A stretch of DNA of 64,000 bases from CALFVT01 sp039989855 (GCA_039989855.1 JBDXGZ010000008.1:248001-312000), one strand, 5' to 3'; positions 1 to 9,680 are shown, numbered from the stretch's first letter. Translations and numbers: made by a program. Notes: a model not told the origin generated them from the letters alone.

Positions 1-1
1 T

Positions 2-691
2 GATAGTGTTCCTACAAGTGATTTATCCCCTGCCTATGCTGCGGGGGATCGACGTCGGCGACCGATGATTTGGATCGATAGTCAAGACGTTCAAAACCTC
101 TATCAAAATGGTCACCTTAAGAAGGTCAATAAAGGGTATGCCTTCACCTATGTGGCTGAGCGGGCCTTAATCGAGGGTCGGTGGTCTTTAATGGATGATG
201 GTAAGTTCAAGGAAGGTGAGACGCGAGAGGTTTACATTCCCCAAGGGGTGAAACGATCTGTCCGTCGCCGTAATGCCCATCATATTTTACGCCGTTTAAG
301 CAAGGAGCGCGGCCCTAATAATACGCCGTTTCTGTCAGCTGCTGAGGTTCAGGCCGGTGAGCTTTTTCAACGGGACTATAACAGCTTTTACGGGGGCGGT
401 AACATCACCCAATCTACTGAGAGTGTGCGTGTCGATAGAACGCGGCAAAACACGGTTGAACGCGACATGGTTCGCTCTCTTGATAGCGGGCGCGCTTATA
501 AAGCCGCAGTTGATGTCTTAGGGCCAAGCCTAGACCAAGCCGCCTTTATTATTTGCGGCGAGGGAAAATCTTTAGATCAGCTAGAGAGAGAGCAATCTTG
601 GAGTCGTGGATCGGGGCGAATGATATTGAAATTAGCTCTGCAACGCTTAACTCTACATTACGGAACCATACCTGGTATGCAAGCTAACTAA
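2..691 (+). CDS. DUF6456 domain protein, probably 5'-truncated by the window edge
   Basis: The first in-window ATG is at 65, but the frame is open back to base 2 and the upstream codons include an arginine cluster (GDRRRR) that looks like part of the protein, so the true start probably lies before this window. The C-terminal two thirds (TRQNTVERDMVRSLDSGRAYKAA onward, then a helix-turn-helix-like stretch ending in a basic helix) matches what I recall of DUF6456, a family common in alphaproteobacteria and thought to be DNA-binding. Function is not established. It is convergent with sufE, whose stop lies 10 bp away, and divJ follows further on. The family assignment is from memory of the motif and is moderately secure. 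Confidence 0.6.
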   Translation, partial: DSVPTSDLSPAYAAGDRRRRPMIWIDSQDVQNLYQNGHLKKVNKGYAFTYVAERALIEGRWSLMDDGKFKEGETREVYIPQGVKRSVRRRNAHHILRRLSKERGPNNTPFLSAAEVQAGELFQRDYNSFYGGGNITQSTESVRVDRTRQNTVERDMVRSLDSGRAYKAAVDVLGPSLDQAAFIICGEGKSLDQLEREQSWSRGSGRMILKLALQRLTLHYGTIPGMQAN

Positions 692-701
692 AGGGAGACG
701 G

Positions 702-1121
702 TTAAGCGGCGTTTGCATCATGTCGAATACGTTCTACCATAGACTTGAGTCCGTTGGAGCGTTGTTGCGATAAGTGTTCGGCTAAACCAAGCTCACTCAT
801 AATAGCTTTGATATCAGTTTTGATAATGTCATTAGGGGTTTGTCCTGAAAATATATGTATCATGATTGCGACGAGGCCTTTGACGATATGGGCGTCACTA
901 TCGCCTCGGTAAAAAAGGCGCCCTTGATTGTTGGGGTCAGGGTCACGCGTGAGCCAGACTTGGCTTGCGCATCCCGTAACACGGGTCGCGTCATTTCGTT
1001 CGTCGTCGCCTAAGGGGGCTAAATCTCTACCTAGGTCAATCACATGCATATAACGATCTTCCCAGTCGTCCATAAAAGAGAAATCGTCAATCATGTCTTG
1101 TATATGTTGAGGGTGCGGCAT
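702..1121 (-). CDS. sufE: SufE family Fe-S cluster assembly protein
   Basis: A 139-residue cytoplasmic protein of normal SufE length. SufE accepts persulfide sulfur from the cysteine desulfurase SufS and passes it to the SufBCD scaffold. The acceptor cysteine is visible in VTGCASQVWL near residue 51, and the preceding helix with MDDWEDRYMHVIDLGR is typical of the family. No sufS or sufBCD gene is adjacent, so this is a stand-alone copy, as is often seen in alphaproteobacteria. It is transcribed divergently from divJ across about 195 bp of AT-rich DNA. Start codon ATG at 1121. Confidence 0.9.
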   Translation of the reverse strand: MPHPQHIQDMIDDFSFMDDWEDRYMHVIDLGRDLAPLGDDERNDATRVTGCASQVWLTRDPDPNNQGRLFYRGDSDAHIVKGLVAIMIHIFSGQTPNDIIKTDIKAIMSELGLAEHLSQQRSNGLKSMVERIRHDANAA

Positions 1122-1315
1122 GCGTAATATCCATTGTGTGCGTTAATGAGATAGGCGTGCAGAATGTGGATTTCAAGTGAGTTTACTGTTTGATGCAAAT
1201 GATGGGCTCAATTAAGAGAAATAGAGGGTTTAATGCAATTGATGGGTGAATTAACTCGATTTTGATCATTAAATAAATCATACTCATTATGATTATTTCA
1301 TAGGATCAATTCGTA
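1122..1315. promoter_or_regulatory. Divergent sufE/divJ intergenic region
   Basis: About 195 bp of AT-rich DNA must hold the promoters of both sufE and divJ. TTAA tetramers occur at 1212, 1230, 1251 and 1269, but none of the pairs has the 7-bp gap of a full CtrA box. A weak ribosome binding site (AGGA near 1303) precedes the divJ start. No stem-loop or repeat stands out. Confidence 0.4.
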
Positions 1316-2947
1316 ATGAGCATAACATCACGTCGATATACGTTATTACCTGTCAGCTTGATCTGGCTAGGTGTCATTGTTACCGCGATGTTTGCAGGCT
1401 GGTTGCGCCAAATGGAATTAAACCAAATTTGGCCTATCGCCGCTATATCATCTGCGCCGGCTATTGTTGGTTTGCTCTTAACGCCTGTGATGCATAGGGA
1501 GTGGGCGCAAATTATAGTTATTTTGGGGTGGTTAGCCTTAGCTGTGATCGCAGTTTTGGGCGTGTCCTTTGTTCCGATGGCAATCTTATTTATGTGTGCC
1601 CCTGCGGCTGCGGCTCTTTTCGAGCGTGATAAAGTCATAGAAGCCATGGTTATGGCGGCTATTTTAGCCGCTATTTTGTTTTATGCAGGACAGCAAGGTG
1701 TAATCCCAGACGGACTTGCAGATGAAAGGGTTAAAGATTGGGGGCAAAAAATGGGTATTTTTGCAACCCTGGCCTTTTTGGTAGGCAGCTTAATGACAAC
1801 TGCGCAGAACCGAGGTGCGACTATGGATGTGCAGACCTCTGAGGCAAATCAAAGTCCGAAACAAATTCAGGGTGATGTATTTGATGTTTTCCCCGGAAAC
1901 TTCTTTTTACTTAATGATAAAAACCACGTTGTTACGATGAACAAAAATGCGCAAAACAACTTCGAACTCATAAGTGATATGGGGACTGAGTTTATATCAA
2001 TGATTGGATTGGATAATGCGGCACGTAAAAGCGTTATGGATTTGATTTCAAGATCACGAAAAGTGAATGCAGAGCGTTCAGGCGACTTTCTTATACGTCG
2101 CAGTGCTAATGTTGTTGAATATTTGCGGTTCACGGTTGCGCCAGCTGGTGACAATAAAATGGCTCTGTCTGTATTTGAACATAATGAAAGTTATCGAAAA
2201 ATTCAAAATTTGCAGAGACAGCGTGAAAAGGCTCGTAAAGATATTGCTGAAAAGTCATTGTTTTTTGCCGGTGTAAGCCATGAATTAAGAACGCCTTTGA
2301 ATGCTATAATTGGATTTTCCGATATGATGCGCTCGCGTTTATTTGGTCCGCTACCGAGTAAATATTCTGAATATGCAGATATGATTCATGACAGCGGGCA
2401 GCATATGCTCGATTTACTTGGTGACGTGCTTGATATTGGGAAGCTAGATGCTGGGAAATATGAGCTGAAATATGATACGTTCCAAGCTGAAGATATAATT
2501 CGCAGTAGTTTGAAAATGATACGTCCCGCCGCTGATTTAGCTGAAGTCGCTTTAGAGGCCGCGGTGTCGTCGGATGGTGATCTTTTAGTAGAGGCGGATC
2601 GCCGTGCGCTGAGACAAATTCTTCTTAATCTTTTATCGAATGCGGTTAAATTTAGTCCCAAAGGGTCAATTATTACAACGTCGGCTAAGCGTATGGGGCC
2701 TTATTTACGCATGACGGTCTCAGATCAAGGTGAGGGCATGAGTGCTGAGCTAGTAGAAAATATTGGTCAGGCGTACTTACAAAATGCTGATGATAATATG
2801 ATGGAAATTCGCGGAACGGGTCTAGGGTTAAAGCTGGTAAAATCTCTCGTTGATTTACATAATGGAAAGATGGTTGTGGATAGTCGCATTGGTGAAGGCA
2901 CAACCATTCATATTGATTTACCATTTGAACGTCAGGTCTTTGGATAG
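1316..2947 (+). CDS. divJ: DivJ-like membrane sensor histidine kinase
   Basis: 543 residues. The first ~165 hold about six hydrophobic segments. A PAS-like region follows (roughly 185-290), then a short coiled coil and the DHp domain with phospho-acceptor His322 in SHELRTPLNAIIGFSD. The extended box FGPLPSKYSEYADMIHDSGQHMLDLLGDVLDIGKLDAGKYEL is characteristic of the DivJ/PleC group. The HATPase_c domain shows the N box (NAVKFSPKG) and the G2 box (GTGLGLKLVKSLV). In Caulobacter, DivJ is the stalked-pole kinase of DivK and PleD that drives CtrA down-regulation. The multi-pass N-terminus favours DivJ over PleC. Orthology is inferred from architecture, and a related polar kinase cannot be excluded. 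Confidence 0.75.
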   Translation: MSITSRRYTLLPVSLIWLGVIVTAMFAGWLRQMELNQIWPIAAISSAPAIVGLLLTPVMHREWAQIIVILGWLALAVIAVLGVSFVPMAILFMCAPAAAALFERDKVIEAMVMAAILAAILFYAGQQGVIPDGLADERVKDWGQKMGIFATLAFLVGSLMTTAQNRGATMDVQTSEANQSPKQIQGDVFDVFPGNFFLLNDKNHVVTMNKNAQNNFELISDMGTEFISMIGLDNAARKSVMDLISRSRKVNAERSGDFLIRRSANVVEYLRFTVAPAGDNKMALSVFEHNESYRKIQNLQRQREKARKDIAEKSLFFAGVSHELRTPLNAIIGFSDMMRSRLFGPLPSKYSEYADMIHDSGQHMLDLLGDVLDIGKLDAGKYELKYDTFQAEDIIRSSLKMIRPAADLAEVALEAAVSSDGDLLVEADRRALRQILLNLLSNAVKFSPKGSIITTSAKRMGPYLRMTVSDQGEGMSAELVENIGQAYLQNADDNMMEIRGTGLGLKLVKSLVDLHNGKMVVDSRIGEGTTIHIDLPFERQVFG

Positions 2948-3344
2948 GCTTGATTGAATTGGCAGTGAGAACCGTTTGACGGAATGAATGGCATATAAAT
3001 TTTTGCGTATTGGGCTATTCATAAATAATCATCGCTGAAATGCCCATGTGTTGCCTTGGCCATGGATCTTTAGTCTAGATATGTTTCATCGTAGAGACTT
3101 TGTCGCAAATAGCCGGTCATTAAAGCTGTTCGCAATCTTGTTGCCTGAGCAATTGAAATGTCTTTACGTGTAATGCCATTCGAATTTCCCTAATTTAAGC
3201 ACATGCAGTCGTGAATTCCGACACGATAACCATTGATAGATAGAACAAATTACAATGATGAGCTTAGGTCAATTAAAATTAGCGATTGCAGCTTAAACAG
3301 CAAGCCATAGCCGTGACTTAAACAATGATGATAAAGTTGATGGG
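2948..3344. other. Intergenic region with possible gene remnant
   Basis: About 400 bp between the convergent ends of divJ and the bcsB-like gene. On the minus strand an open stretch of about 38 codons (roughly 3070-3186) reads like protein (ITRKDISIAQATRLRTALM), but it lacks an ATG/GTG start and is closed upstream by a stop. It may be a decayed gene. No terminator hairpin with a T-run was found. Confidence 0.3.
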
Positions 3345-5975
3345 CTATACTTGCCCTCTATACCGAAGTTGTTTTGGGCCGGCCACAGTCAGTAATATTA
3401 AACCTCCGAATACAATCAGTATTAAGGTCAGTAAGGGTGAAGGTATGATGGGTTTTTGACCCTTTGAAACGCGTGTTTGATTTATTGATTTGCCCCACGC
3501 CGCAAAATCATTATGAGTTTTATGAACTTTCGTTTGTATCGTGTTCCATGATTTGCTTAGGCTGTTGTTAAGCGCTTTCATTGATATTTGTGGTGTTATC
3601 CCTGACGCAAAAGACAATCCCGGTAATTCGTCTTTAGATGTCCCTCTTAACTCTAAAAGTGATAAGGAGGCTTCATTCTGAACGGCAAGTTTGTTTGCTT
3701 TAAATGAATTTTCAGGCTTAACAATGGGGGTTGGAATTTTGGAGGCGACAAGTTTTCGCTCAGTTTGTGGCGGGATGGTTTCACCAATGTCTTTGATAAG
3801 TTCAGGCTTCACATTCTTTGGTTTATTGAGAGAATGAAACCACCGATTAGTAGTTGTACTCCATGACGATAATGTGTCGTTTAAGCTGCGAGCTTGATCT
3901 TGCCAAATATGACTAATAGCTAAAACCATATCATCATGCGCGATATCTAGTCTGTCCCAATTGATAGACGTGAGTGGATTTTGACCGAGCGACAATAACT
4001 CATGGGGTGGGCTGTCTGAAAGTAATTTTCTTTGTGGAGCTTGCGCGACAACAGAGGTGTTTGAGTTCCAAGCTGCGACACTGCCTGCGATATTGTTCCA
4101 TATACCTGGTTTTAGAAGATTTGTTGCGGCTTGACTGAAACTTGAGCCAGGCTTTGTTGAAATAATACCTACTGTCCTCTGGTTTACGGGATCATCATAT
4201 AAAGACATAAGGCCCGTAAAGCCAGAGCGCGCATTTGAACGTTCTGCTGCTGCGGCTAATCGTATAGCTTCGGTTCCTTCGCTTGAGGCGACTTTGAAAA
4301 TGCCTGCGACCAGTTGTTCGTCAATTGATGGGAGCTTTTGCCCCTTCAAAGCAAGTTTTAAAGCTTTTGGAGCGGTCGTTAATAGATCTTCTACATTGTT
4401 TGTTACAGGGCCTAAGATCAATAAGTTATCCGTTGTAGGTATAAGAGGATTGCGTCCTTCGATATAGGTCGCATGAGTCCAGGCTTTACCAGATATTAGA
4501 GCGATGTTGCCTGTTAATCTTAGAAGTGAGTTACGGTCACGCGTGCGTTGTGCTGTAGAGTATATAACGACATTCTTGGCGGTGGCGAAGGGACCTGTGC
4601 GAACGGCTAAGCTTGCAACATTATGTACTTTTTTATCGACCTGACCTTCAAGGACAATCTTTGAGCCTAACCCCAGACTGAACCCAGGCTGCGTATCAAT
4701 GATAGAGCAGTTATCAATGTTTTTTGCGGGGTGTAGATCGCTGGTGATTTCTAATTTATTATTGGACGTCGCGAGTAGGCCATAAGTAATGTCAAATTTT
4801 ACAGTTTTACGGCGCGCATCTATTTTTGTTACGCCAAGTTTACGGTCATTCAATGAAACTTGTAACGTTGAGCTTTTTGATAGGGCTTTATTTCCTGTTA
4901 AACGGAGTGTGATTTCACCCGTCTTATCTGTAGAATTTGGGACATCAAAGTTAAAATTTAAAGGAGGCGTTGCCCAACTATCCGTGAAAATGATAGAGCC
5001 AGCTTCTGCGAGTCTATGTGTTTTTTCAAAAATTGGGCGCTCGTTTGAGAGGACGGGTTGTAGACGAAGTTCAGTAGGCGTCGTTTTAACACGGCGTGTT
5101 AAGGGTAACTTATGTGTCGAAAATGCGTTGATTGCGTCTGTGACTTGATCCGCTGTGTCGCCTGTAATAATCAAGCGCATCGGGTGTCCTTTGTCTAAAA
5201 TAATTTCGGCTCCATTTGCTTTACGATGATTTGTATTGCGAATATAAGGCTTAATATCTTCTCGTAGACCCGCCACAATATCTATGTGGTTATTGTTAAA
5301 TGTAGATCTTATTTTGGGAACGCTATTCGTCCGAATTGAAAGCCCTTGCATAATGAGGCTTTCATGACGAAATTTATCATCTCCTATAACTTTTAAGCCT
5401 ACCAAGGATGGCTTTGTTGAGGGATGAGACCAAATTGATGCAAGATCCTTTAGGTTTAAGTCACGTTTCATGGGGCGTCCGTAATAGACCAAAAATGACC
5501 GATCCGTACTAATATCCCAACCTGCATGGTCAGGGCCAATACAGGTTGAGGATGTTGATTGGCTTGAGATGTAAAGTTTGTTACCATGACGGCGCAGATG
5601 TTGTTGATCCAGCTTTATACGTGCATCAAAGCGTTGTCCTTGAGCTTTCAAGATAATGGGCTCAGATCCATTAACACGTAACTGTAGGTTTCTATGATGT
5701 CTTAGCGCGCCTGTTGGACGGGCAGAGATAAGAAATTCGACCTTATCGACCCAGACAGTTTCTGGTAAGTTAAATGGAATGACGATTTCACTAGTTTTCC
5801 AATCTAGGCGTGTCGGTTGACCTTCGATGAGTTCGCTAACCGTTGTCTTACTGATATGTGTTTGAGCTGTGGCCTGTGGTGTTAAACTTAATAAGGCGGC
5901 TATCAGAAAGCTCATTATGGTCATTTTTAACCAAATGTGTGCTATGCGATTGTAAGTTGATATATTTTGGACCAC
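3345..5975 (-). CDS. BcsB-like (cellulose synthase regulatory subunit) periplasmic protein, orphan
   Basis: 876 residues. An N-terminal signal sequence (hydrophobic MSFLIAALLSLTPQATA) precedes a long periplasmic region. The alternating jelly-roll and flavodoxin-like character, with WDISTDRSFLVYYGRPM and repeated lectin-like domains (second one near FNFDVPNSTDKTGEITLRL), fits the BcsB family. A single C-terminal membrane helix (LLTLILIVFGGLILLTV) and short basic tail anchor it, as in BcsB, which helps guide the glucan made by BcsA. No bcsA, bcsZ or bcsC gene is nearby. The GTG start at 5975 is preceded by an AGGGG, and the alternative ATG at 5924 has no ribosome binding site. Specific substrate is unknown. 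Confidence 0.65.
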   Translation of the reverse strand: MVQNISTYNRIAHIWLKMTIMSFLIAALLSLTPQATAQTHISKTTVSELIEGQPTRLDWKTSEIVIPFNLPETVWVDKVEFLISARPTGALRHHRNLQLRVNGSEPIILKAQGQRFDARIKLDQQHLRRHGNKLYISSQSTSSTCIGPDHAGWDISTDRSFLVYYGRPMKRDLNLKDLASIWSHPSTKPSLVGLKVIGDDKFRHESLIMQGLSIRTNSVPKIRSTFNNNHIDIVAGLREDIKPYIRNTNHRKANGAEIILDKGHPMRLIITGDTADQVTDAINAFSTHKLPLTRRVKTTPTELRLQPVLSNERPIFEKTHRLAEAGSIIFTDSWATPPLNFNFDVPNSTDKTGEITLRLTGNKALSKSSTLQVSLNDRKLGVTKIDARRKTVKFDITYGLLATSNNKLEITSDLHPAKNIDNCSIIDTQPGFSLGLGSKIVLEGQVDKKVHNVASLAVRTGPFATAKNVVIYSTAQRTRDRNSLLRLTGNIALISGKAWTHATYIEGRNPLIPTTDNLLILGPVTNNVEDLLTTAPKALKLALKGQKLPSIDEQLVAGIFKVASSEGTEAIRLAAAAERSNARSGFTGLMSLYDDPVNQRTVGIISTKPGSSFSQAATNLLKPGIWNNIAGSVAAWNSNTSVVAQAPQRKLLSDSPPHELLSLGQNPLTSINWDRLDIAHDDMVLAISHIWQDQARSLNDTLSSWSTTTNRWFHSLNKPKNVKPELIKDIGETIPPQTERKLVASKIPTPIVKPENSFKANKLAVQNEASLSLLELRGTSKDELPGLSFASGITPQISMKALNNSLSKSWNTIQTKVHKTHNDFAAWGKSINQTRVSKGQKPIIPSPLLTLILIVFGGLILLTVAGPKQLRYRGQV

Positions 5976-6074
5976 CTTGGGACACCCCTGCTCTTACTTA
6001 ATCGTTACAGAGCAAAATGAGTGCCAGTTTGATGGAGTATGGCATGAACTTACATCTAGATAGGAAGGTATGAG

Positions 6075-6410
6075 ATGAAAGGGTTTAGGTTAAAACCAAA
6101 AATATGGATTGATGCTTTGCGTCGACGTGCCGAGACTTCAGGCGCTTTCGTTATGGTGATAAAATCAGGAGACCCTGACGGCGGGAGTATTGCGGTTCAA
6201 ACCCTCTCCCAAGATGAGAAGGTGTCGCTCTATACAGCTCAAACTCAAATTGATGGGTCGCGAGCTTGGGCTGAGCAAGCGAACTTGACCCCAGAAGAGG
6301 TCGCAAAACGCTTGTCTAGTTTGAAAAAAATGGATGAAGATATTTGGATTGTCGAAGTTATGGACGGGCAGGGGCGTCATTTCATCAATGAACCAATCCT
6401 TATGATGTAG
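6075..6410 (+). CDS. DUF1491 family protein
   Basis: 111 residues, cytoplasmic, with the conserved N-terminal pattern RLKPKIWIDALRRRAETSGAFVMVIKSGDPDGGSI and the C-terminal DEDIWIVEVMDGQGRHFINEP. Both are recognisable as DUF1491, a small family found almost only in alphaproteobacteria. Function is unknown. It is divergent from the bcsB-like gene by 99 bp and is followed 92 bp later by prfC on the same strand. A run of seven G follows immediately after the stop codon. Confidence 0.8.
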   Translation: MKGFRLKPKIWIDALRRRAETSGAFVMVIKSGDPDGGSIAVQTLSQDEKVSLYTAQTQIDGSRAWAEQANLTPEEVAKRLSSLKKMDEDIWIVEVMDGQGRHFINEPILMM

Positions 6411-6502
6411 GGGGGGCTGTAAACGTCAGTAATAATAGTTTTAGGCTCTTGCCCCATCTCTTTTTGCCCGTTAAATCCTCATTAACATAATGGAAGTTCA
6501 TC

Positions 6503-8101
6503 ATGGCAAAATTGGATATTGAGGCGCATAAGCGCCGTGTTTTTGCAATCATATCTCATCCCGATGCGGGTAAAACAACCTTGACCGAAAACATGTTGTT
6601 AGCTTCGGGGGCAATTCATCAAGCGGGGCAAGTGGCCGCTCGTGGAGAAGCCCGCCGAACACGCTCCGATTGGATGAAAATTGAGCAAGAGCGCGGGATT
6701 TCTGTCTCCTCCTCTGTTATGACTTTTGAGCATAAAGACTTGATTTTTAATCTCTTAGACACCCCTGGGCATGAAGATTTCTCTGAAGATACATATAGAA
6801 CCCTTACAGCCGCTGATAGTGCGATCATGGTCTTAGATGCGGCCAAAGGGATTGAACCGCAGACCTTAAAACTATTTGAAGTTTGCCGCTTAAGAGATAT
6901 TCCGATTATTACATTTATCAACAAATTTGACCGAGAAGCTCGCGATCCCTTTGATACGTTGGCTGAAGTTGAGGATAAGCTGGCTTTGGATGTTGTTCCA
7001 ATGCAATGGCCTGCGGGGTCAGGCCGACGCTTTCGAGGCATAACGGATTTATCGTCCGGTGACTTTCTTAGGTTTGAACGGCCCGATGACCTGAAAGACT
7101 TAAGTTTTATTGCTAATCGTGTGCCACTAGAAAGTAATGAGCTTGAGGCGTTTTTTGATGATCAGGCTTTCCTCGCAGAATATAGAGAAGAAGTTGAACT
7201 GGCCGCAGAATATGGTGAGTTTAAGCCGACTTCATTTCTAGAAGGCCATATGACGCCGGTCTATTTCGGGTCAGCCTTACGCCGTTTTGGCGTGAGAGAG
7301 CTTCTTGATGCGTTGGCGAGCTTTGCTCCTGGTCCTCAGACGGAAAAAGTTAAGAAGGCGGGACAAGATTTAGAGATTTCCCCCACGAGTAAAGAAGTCG
7401 CTGGGTTTGTCTTTAAGGTACAAGCGAATATGGACCTTAACCATAGAGACCGCGTTGCGTTTCTTCGGTTATGCTCAGGTGAGTTTAAGCGAGGAATGAA
7501 ACTTAAGACGGCCGAGAATAAGACGGTTTCCGTTCATAACCCAATTTTGTTTTTTGCGCAGGACCGTGAACTGGCTGATAATGCTTATGCGGGTGATGTC
7601 ATTGGTATTCCAAACCATGGGGCTTTACGAGTTGGCGATAGCTTATCCGAAAGCGGGAAGGTTAAGTTCGCAGGCATACCAAATTTTGCGCCTGAGATTT
7701 TACGACGTGCGCGCCCGCATGACCCGCTTAAAGCTAAGCATCTTCGCAAAGCGCTTGAAAGCTTAGCTGAAGAAGGTGTGACACAATTATTTAGGCCCGC
7801 TATTGGGTCTGATATGATCGTTGGAGCCGTCGGGGCTTTGCAAATTGACGTCATGGCCGAACGTATTCGTACGGAATATAATCTGGACGTTATTTTTGAA
7901 GTCCCACCTTATAATACGGCTCGCTGGCTTAAATGCGATGATGATAAATTACTCGAAGCGTTTTTGTCTAAGAACCGTAACAATTCAGGCGAAGATTTGG
8001 ACGGAGCTCCAGTGTTTTTGGCTAAGTCGCCGTGGGACGTTGGTTACGCACAGGAAAAAAACCCAAAAATAGAATTCATGACTACTAAAGAGAGAAAATA
8101 A
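6503..8101 (+). CDS. prfC: Peptide chain release factor 3
   Basis: 532 residues, the usual RF3 length. This translational GTPase recycles RF1/RF2 from the ribosome after peptide release. G1 is ISHPDAGKTT near residue 17, the switch/G2 region is RGISVSSSVM, G3 is DTPGHEDFSEDTYR and G4 is NKFDREARDP. The DTYRTLTAADSAIMVLDAAKGIE segment and the C-terminal LFRPAIGSDMIVGAVGALQIDVMAERI are RF3-specific and separate it from EF-G and LepA. ATG start at 6503. It is followed 75 bp later by a small membrane protein gene. Confidence 0.95.
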   Translation: MAKLDIEAHKRRVFAIISHPDAGKTTLTENMLLASGAIHQAGQVAARGEARRTRSDWMKIEQERGISVSSSVMTFEHKDLIFNLLDTPGHEDFSEDTYRTLTAADSAIMVLDAAKGIEPQTLKLFEVCRLRDIPIITFINKFDREARDPFDTLAEVEDKLALDVVPMQWPAGSGRRFRGITDLSSGDFLRFERPDDLKDLSFIANRVPLESNELEAFFDDQAFLAEYREEVELAAEYGEFKPTSFLEGHMTPVYFGSALRRFGVRELLDALASFAPGPQTEKVKKAGQDLEISPTSKEVAGFVFKVQANMDLNHRDRVAFLRLCSGEFKRGMKLKTAENKTVSVHNPILFFAQDRELADNAYAGDVIGIPNHGALRVGDSLSESGKVKFAGIPNFAPEILRRARPHDPLKAKHLRKALESLAEEGVTQLFRPAIGSDMIVGAVGALQIDVMAERIRTEYNLDVIFEVPPYNTARWLKCDDDKLLEAFLSKNRNNSGEDLDGAPVFLAKSPWDVGYAQEKNPKIEFMTTKERK

Positions 8102-8176
8102 GGCGCATCGTTCTCTTTGGCGCAAAGCTTGCTATATTGTTTATTGAAATATAAAATAAAGGGGCATTGTTCTAAA

Positions 8177-8518
8177 ATGATACAAAGTTTTACACCAGCA
8201 ATTCTTATGTTCATTGCGACAGTCTTGGTGTCAGCGCTTTTAATCATGCCCGCTCTTAAATTTCATATTAAGCATGACTTAGCCCGGTTCTATTGGCGCG
8301 GGTTTTGGATATTTTTGTGCCTCATTGCGACGTTTGCTGGTGGTCAACAAATTTTAATCCTTGTGGGGGCCGATGTAGAGAAGGCGTCCGTATTTTATCT
8401 CGCAGGATTAACGGCGTCTTATATTACCTTTGTGGTATTTGCATGGTTTCGCCTCACATGGGTGACCTTGTGGGGCTTTGGATTAAATTTTATTCGACGT
8501 GTTAAAGCTTTAAGGTAA
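8177..8518 (+). CDS. Small hypothetical membrane protein
   Basis: 113 residues from the ATG at 8177, which has AAAGGGG about 12 bases upstream. An in-frame TTG at 8117 would add 20 residues but is less likely. Three hydrophobic segments are visible: roughly 8-28 (LMFIATVLVSALLIMPAL), 42-62 (FWIFLCLIATFAGGQQILILV) and 75-95 (LAGLTASYITFVVFAWF). It ends in a short basic tail. No family was recognised. It converges with the PAN-domain gene 8523-9611, with the two stops only 4 bp apart, so the two transcripts must overlap or terminate inside coding DNA. Confidence 0.6.
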   Translation: MIQSFTPAILMFIATVLVSALLIMPALKFHIKHDLARFYWRGFWIFLCLIATFAGGQQILILVGADVEKASVFYLAGLTASYITFVVFAWFRLTWVTLWGFGLNFIRRVKALR

Positions 8519-8522
8519 CTAT

Positions 8523-9611
8523 TTACCGACCGGCCAAATATGGGAATTCTTCTTGGGCAACTGGCGTTACGGGTACAGATGAAACCGTTGGAATAGGCTG
8601 ATCATTAGGCGTGTTAAGGTCTTCAATGGATAGAGGCTTTGGTACAGTTACATCATCATTTAAATGACCATAAAGGCTTCTTTGTGTCGCAACCTCAAGG
8701 CTTTCTGGCTGTGTGTTTAAACCATGTGTCAATTGCGTGTGTTGCGGAGTGTGGATTGGATTGTTCTGAGACCCTTGCGTTAAAGCTTTAAGTAATCCTC
8801 CACGCTGGGACAGAGGCCTATTGTTTTCGCTTGTTTTAAGGGGAGGCGTTACTGTTGTTGTTCGAGAGTCGTTGAACTGTTGGATTAGACGCGGGTCCGC
8901 ATGTTGTTGGCCAGATGTATATTGTCCATTTTTATATTGCGGGGCTCGCGGTGGTAAACCGTTCTGGGTTCGAATAATAGTTTGGCCGGTGGGATATGAA
9001 GCGTGTTGGCGTTGCGTATCTAAATTATGTCGATAGGCAACAGGTTTAACTCTTTTTTGTTCTGGAATAGCTTCACGTACAACTTGACGTTTGGGATGTT
9101 TTGATAGGGAGGATAATTGTTCTGCAATTGATTGAGCCTGTGTTGTTGGACGTGGTGCCGTCGGTTTTTGTTGTACTTTAGGGCGGCTCTGTGAAGGTTG
9201 TGGTGTTGTTTGAACGCGCCGCGTTGATGCAGGTTGTTGTATAGCTTGCGGAGCTGTAGGGCGTCCAATCCGTGTCGTTCTGACCCCCGCTGATATGATC
9301 TGACTATTGCCTGTATAATTGATAATAGTTGTCTGATTAGCGCTTATGCCAATTGGACTTTGTATCGGATCAACAGCTAAAGAGTTAAATTCACAAATTC
9401 CGTGGGTTTGACGAGGGTTAGCTTTTACAAAGTTCCACCCTCTACAGGCCGCGTCGCCGTTACATTGGCTATCGCAGGCATTATGGTTCGTTGCCTGAAT
9501 GGCCGCATAAGGGTTTCCTGGGCGATATGTTCCTATATCTGCCGCCAGTGCGAACGGGCTAATAATACTTACGGAAAATAATAAAGTTAAAGCAGTTTTT
9601 ACACGGGTCAT
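8523..9611 (-). CDS. Secreted PAN-domain protein with long Pro/Gln-rich tail
   Basis: 362 residues with a clear signal peptide (MTRVKTALTLLFSVSIISPFALA, cleavage near residue 23). Residues ~25-100 form a PAN/Apple-like module with spaced cysteines (NACDSQCNGDAACRGWNFV ... GICEFNS). The rest is low-complexity, rich in P, Q, T and R, and probably disordered. PAN modules bind protein or carbohydrate. The downstream-encoded neighbour 9681-10361 carries a similar N-terminal PAN module, suggesting a paired or duplicated origin. ATG at 9611 has GAGG at a suitable distance. The function of the tail is unknown. Confidence 0.6.
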   Translation of the reverse strand: MTRVKTALTLLFSVSIISPFALAADIGTYRPGNPYAAIQATNHNACDSQCNGDAACRGWNFVKANPRQTHGICEFNSLAVDPIQSPIGISANQTTIINYTGNSQIISAGVRTTRIGRPTAPQAIQQPASTRRVQTTPQPSQSRPKVQQKPTAPRPTTQAQSIAEQLSSLSKHPKRQVVREAIPEQKRVKPVAYRHNLDTQRQHASYPTGQTIIRTQNGLPPRAPQYKNGQYTSGQQHADPRLIQQFNDSRTTTVTPPLKTSENNRPLSQRGGLLKALTQGSQNNPIHTPQHTQLTHGLNTQPESLEVATQRSLYGHLNDDVTVPKPLSIEDLNTPNDQPIPTVSSVPVTPVAQEEFPYLAGR

Positions 9612-9680
9612 GATTTACCTCGAATCAATGTGAGGTTTAATTATTACGTGGCAGCGTTAGGAATTAGTTAACTATAATAT

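Noticed and set aside
1212..1272. CtrA boxes before divJ
   Set aside because: TTAA tetramers occur but spacings are 18 and 21 bp, not the 11 bp of TTAA-N7-TTAA.
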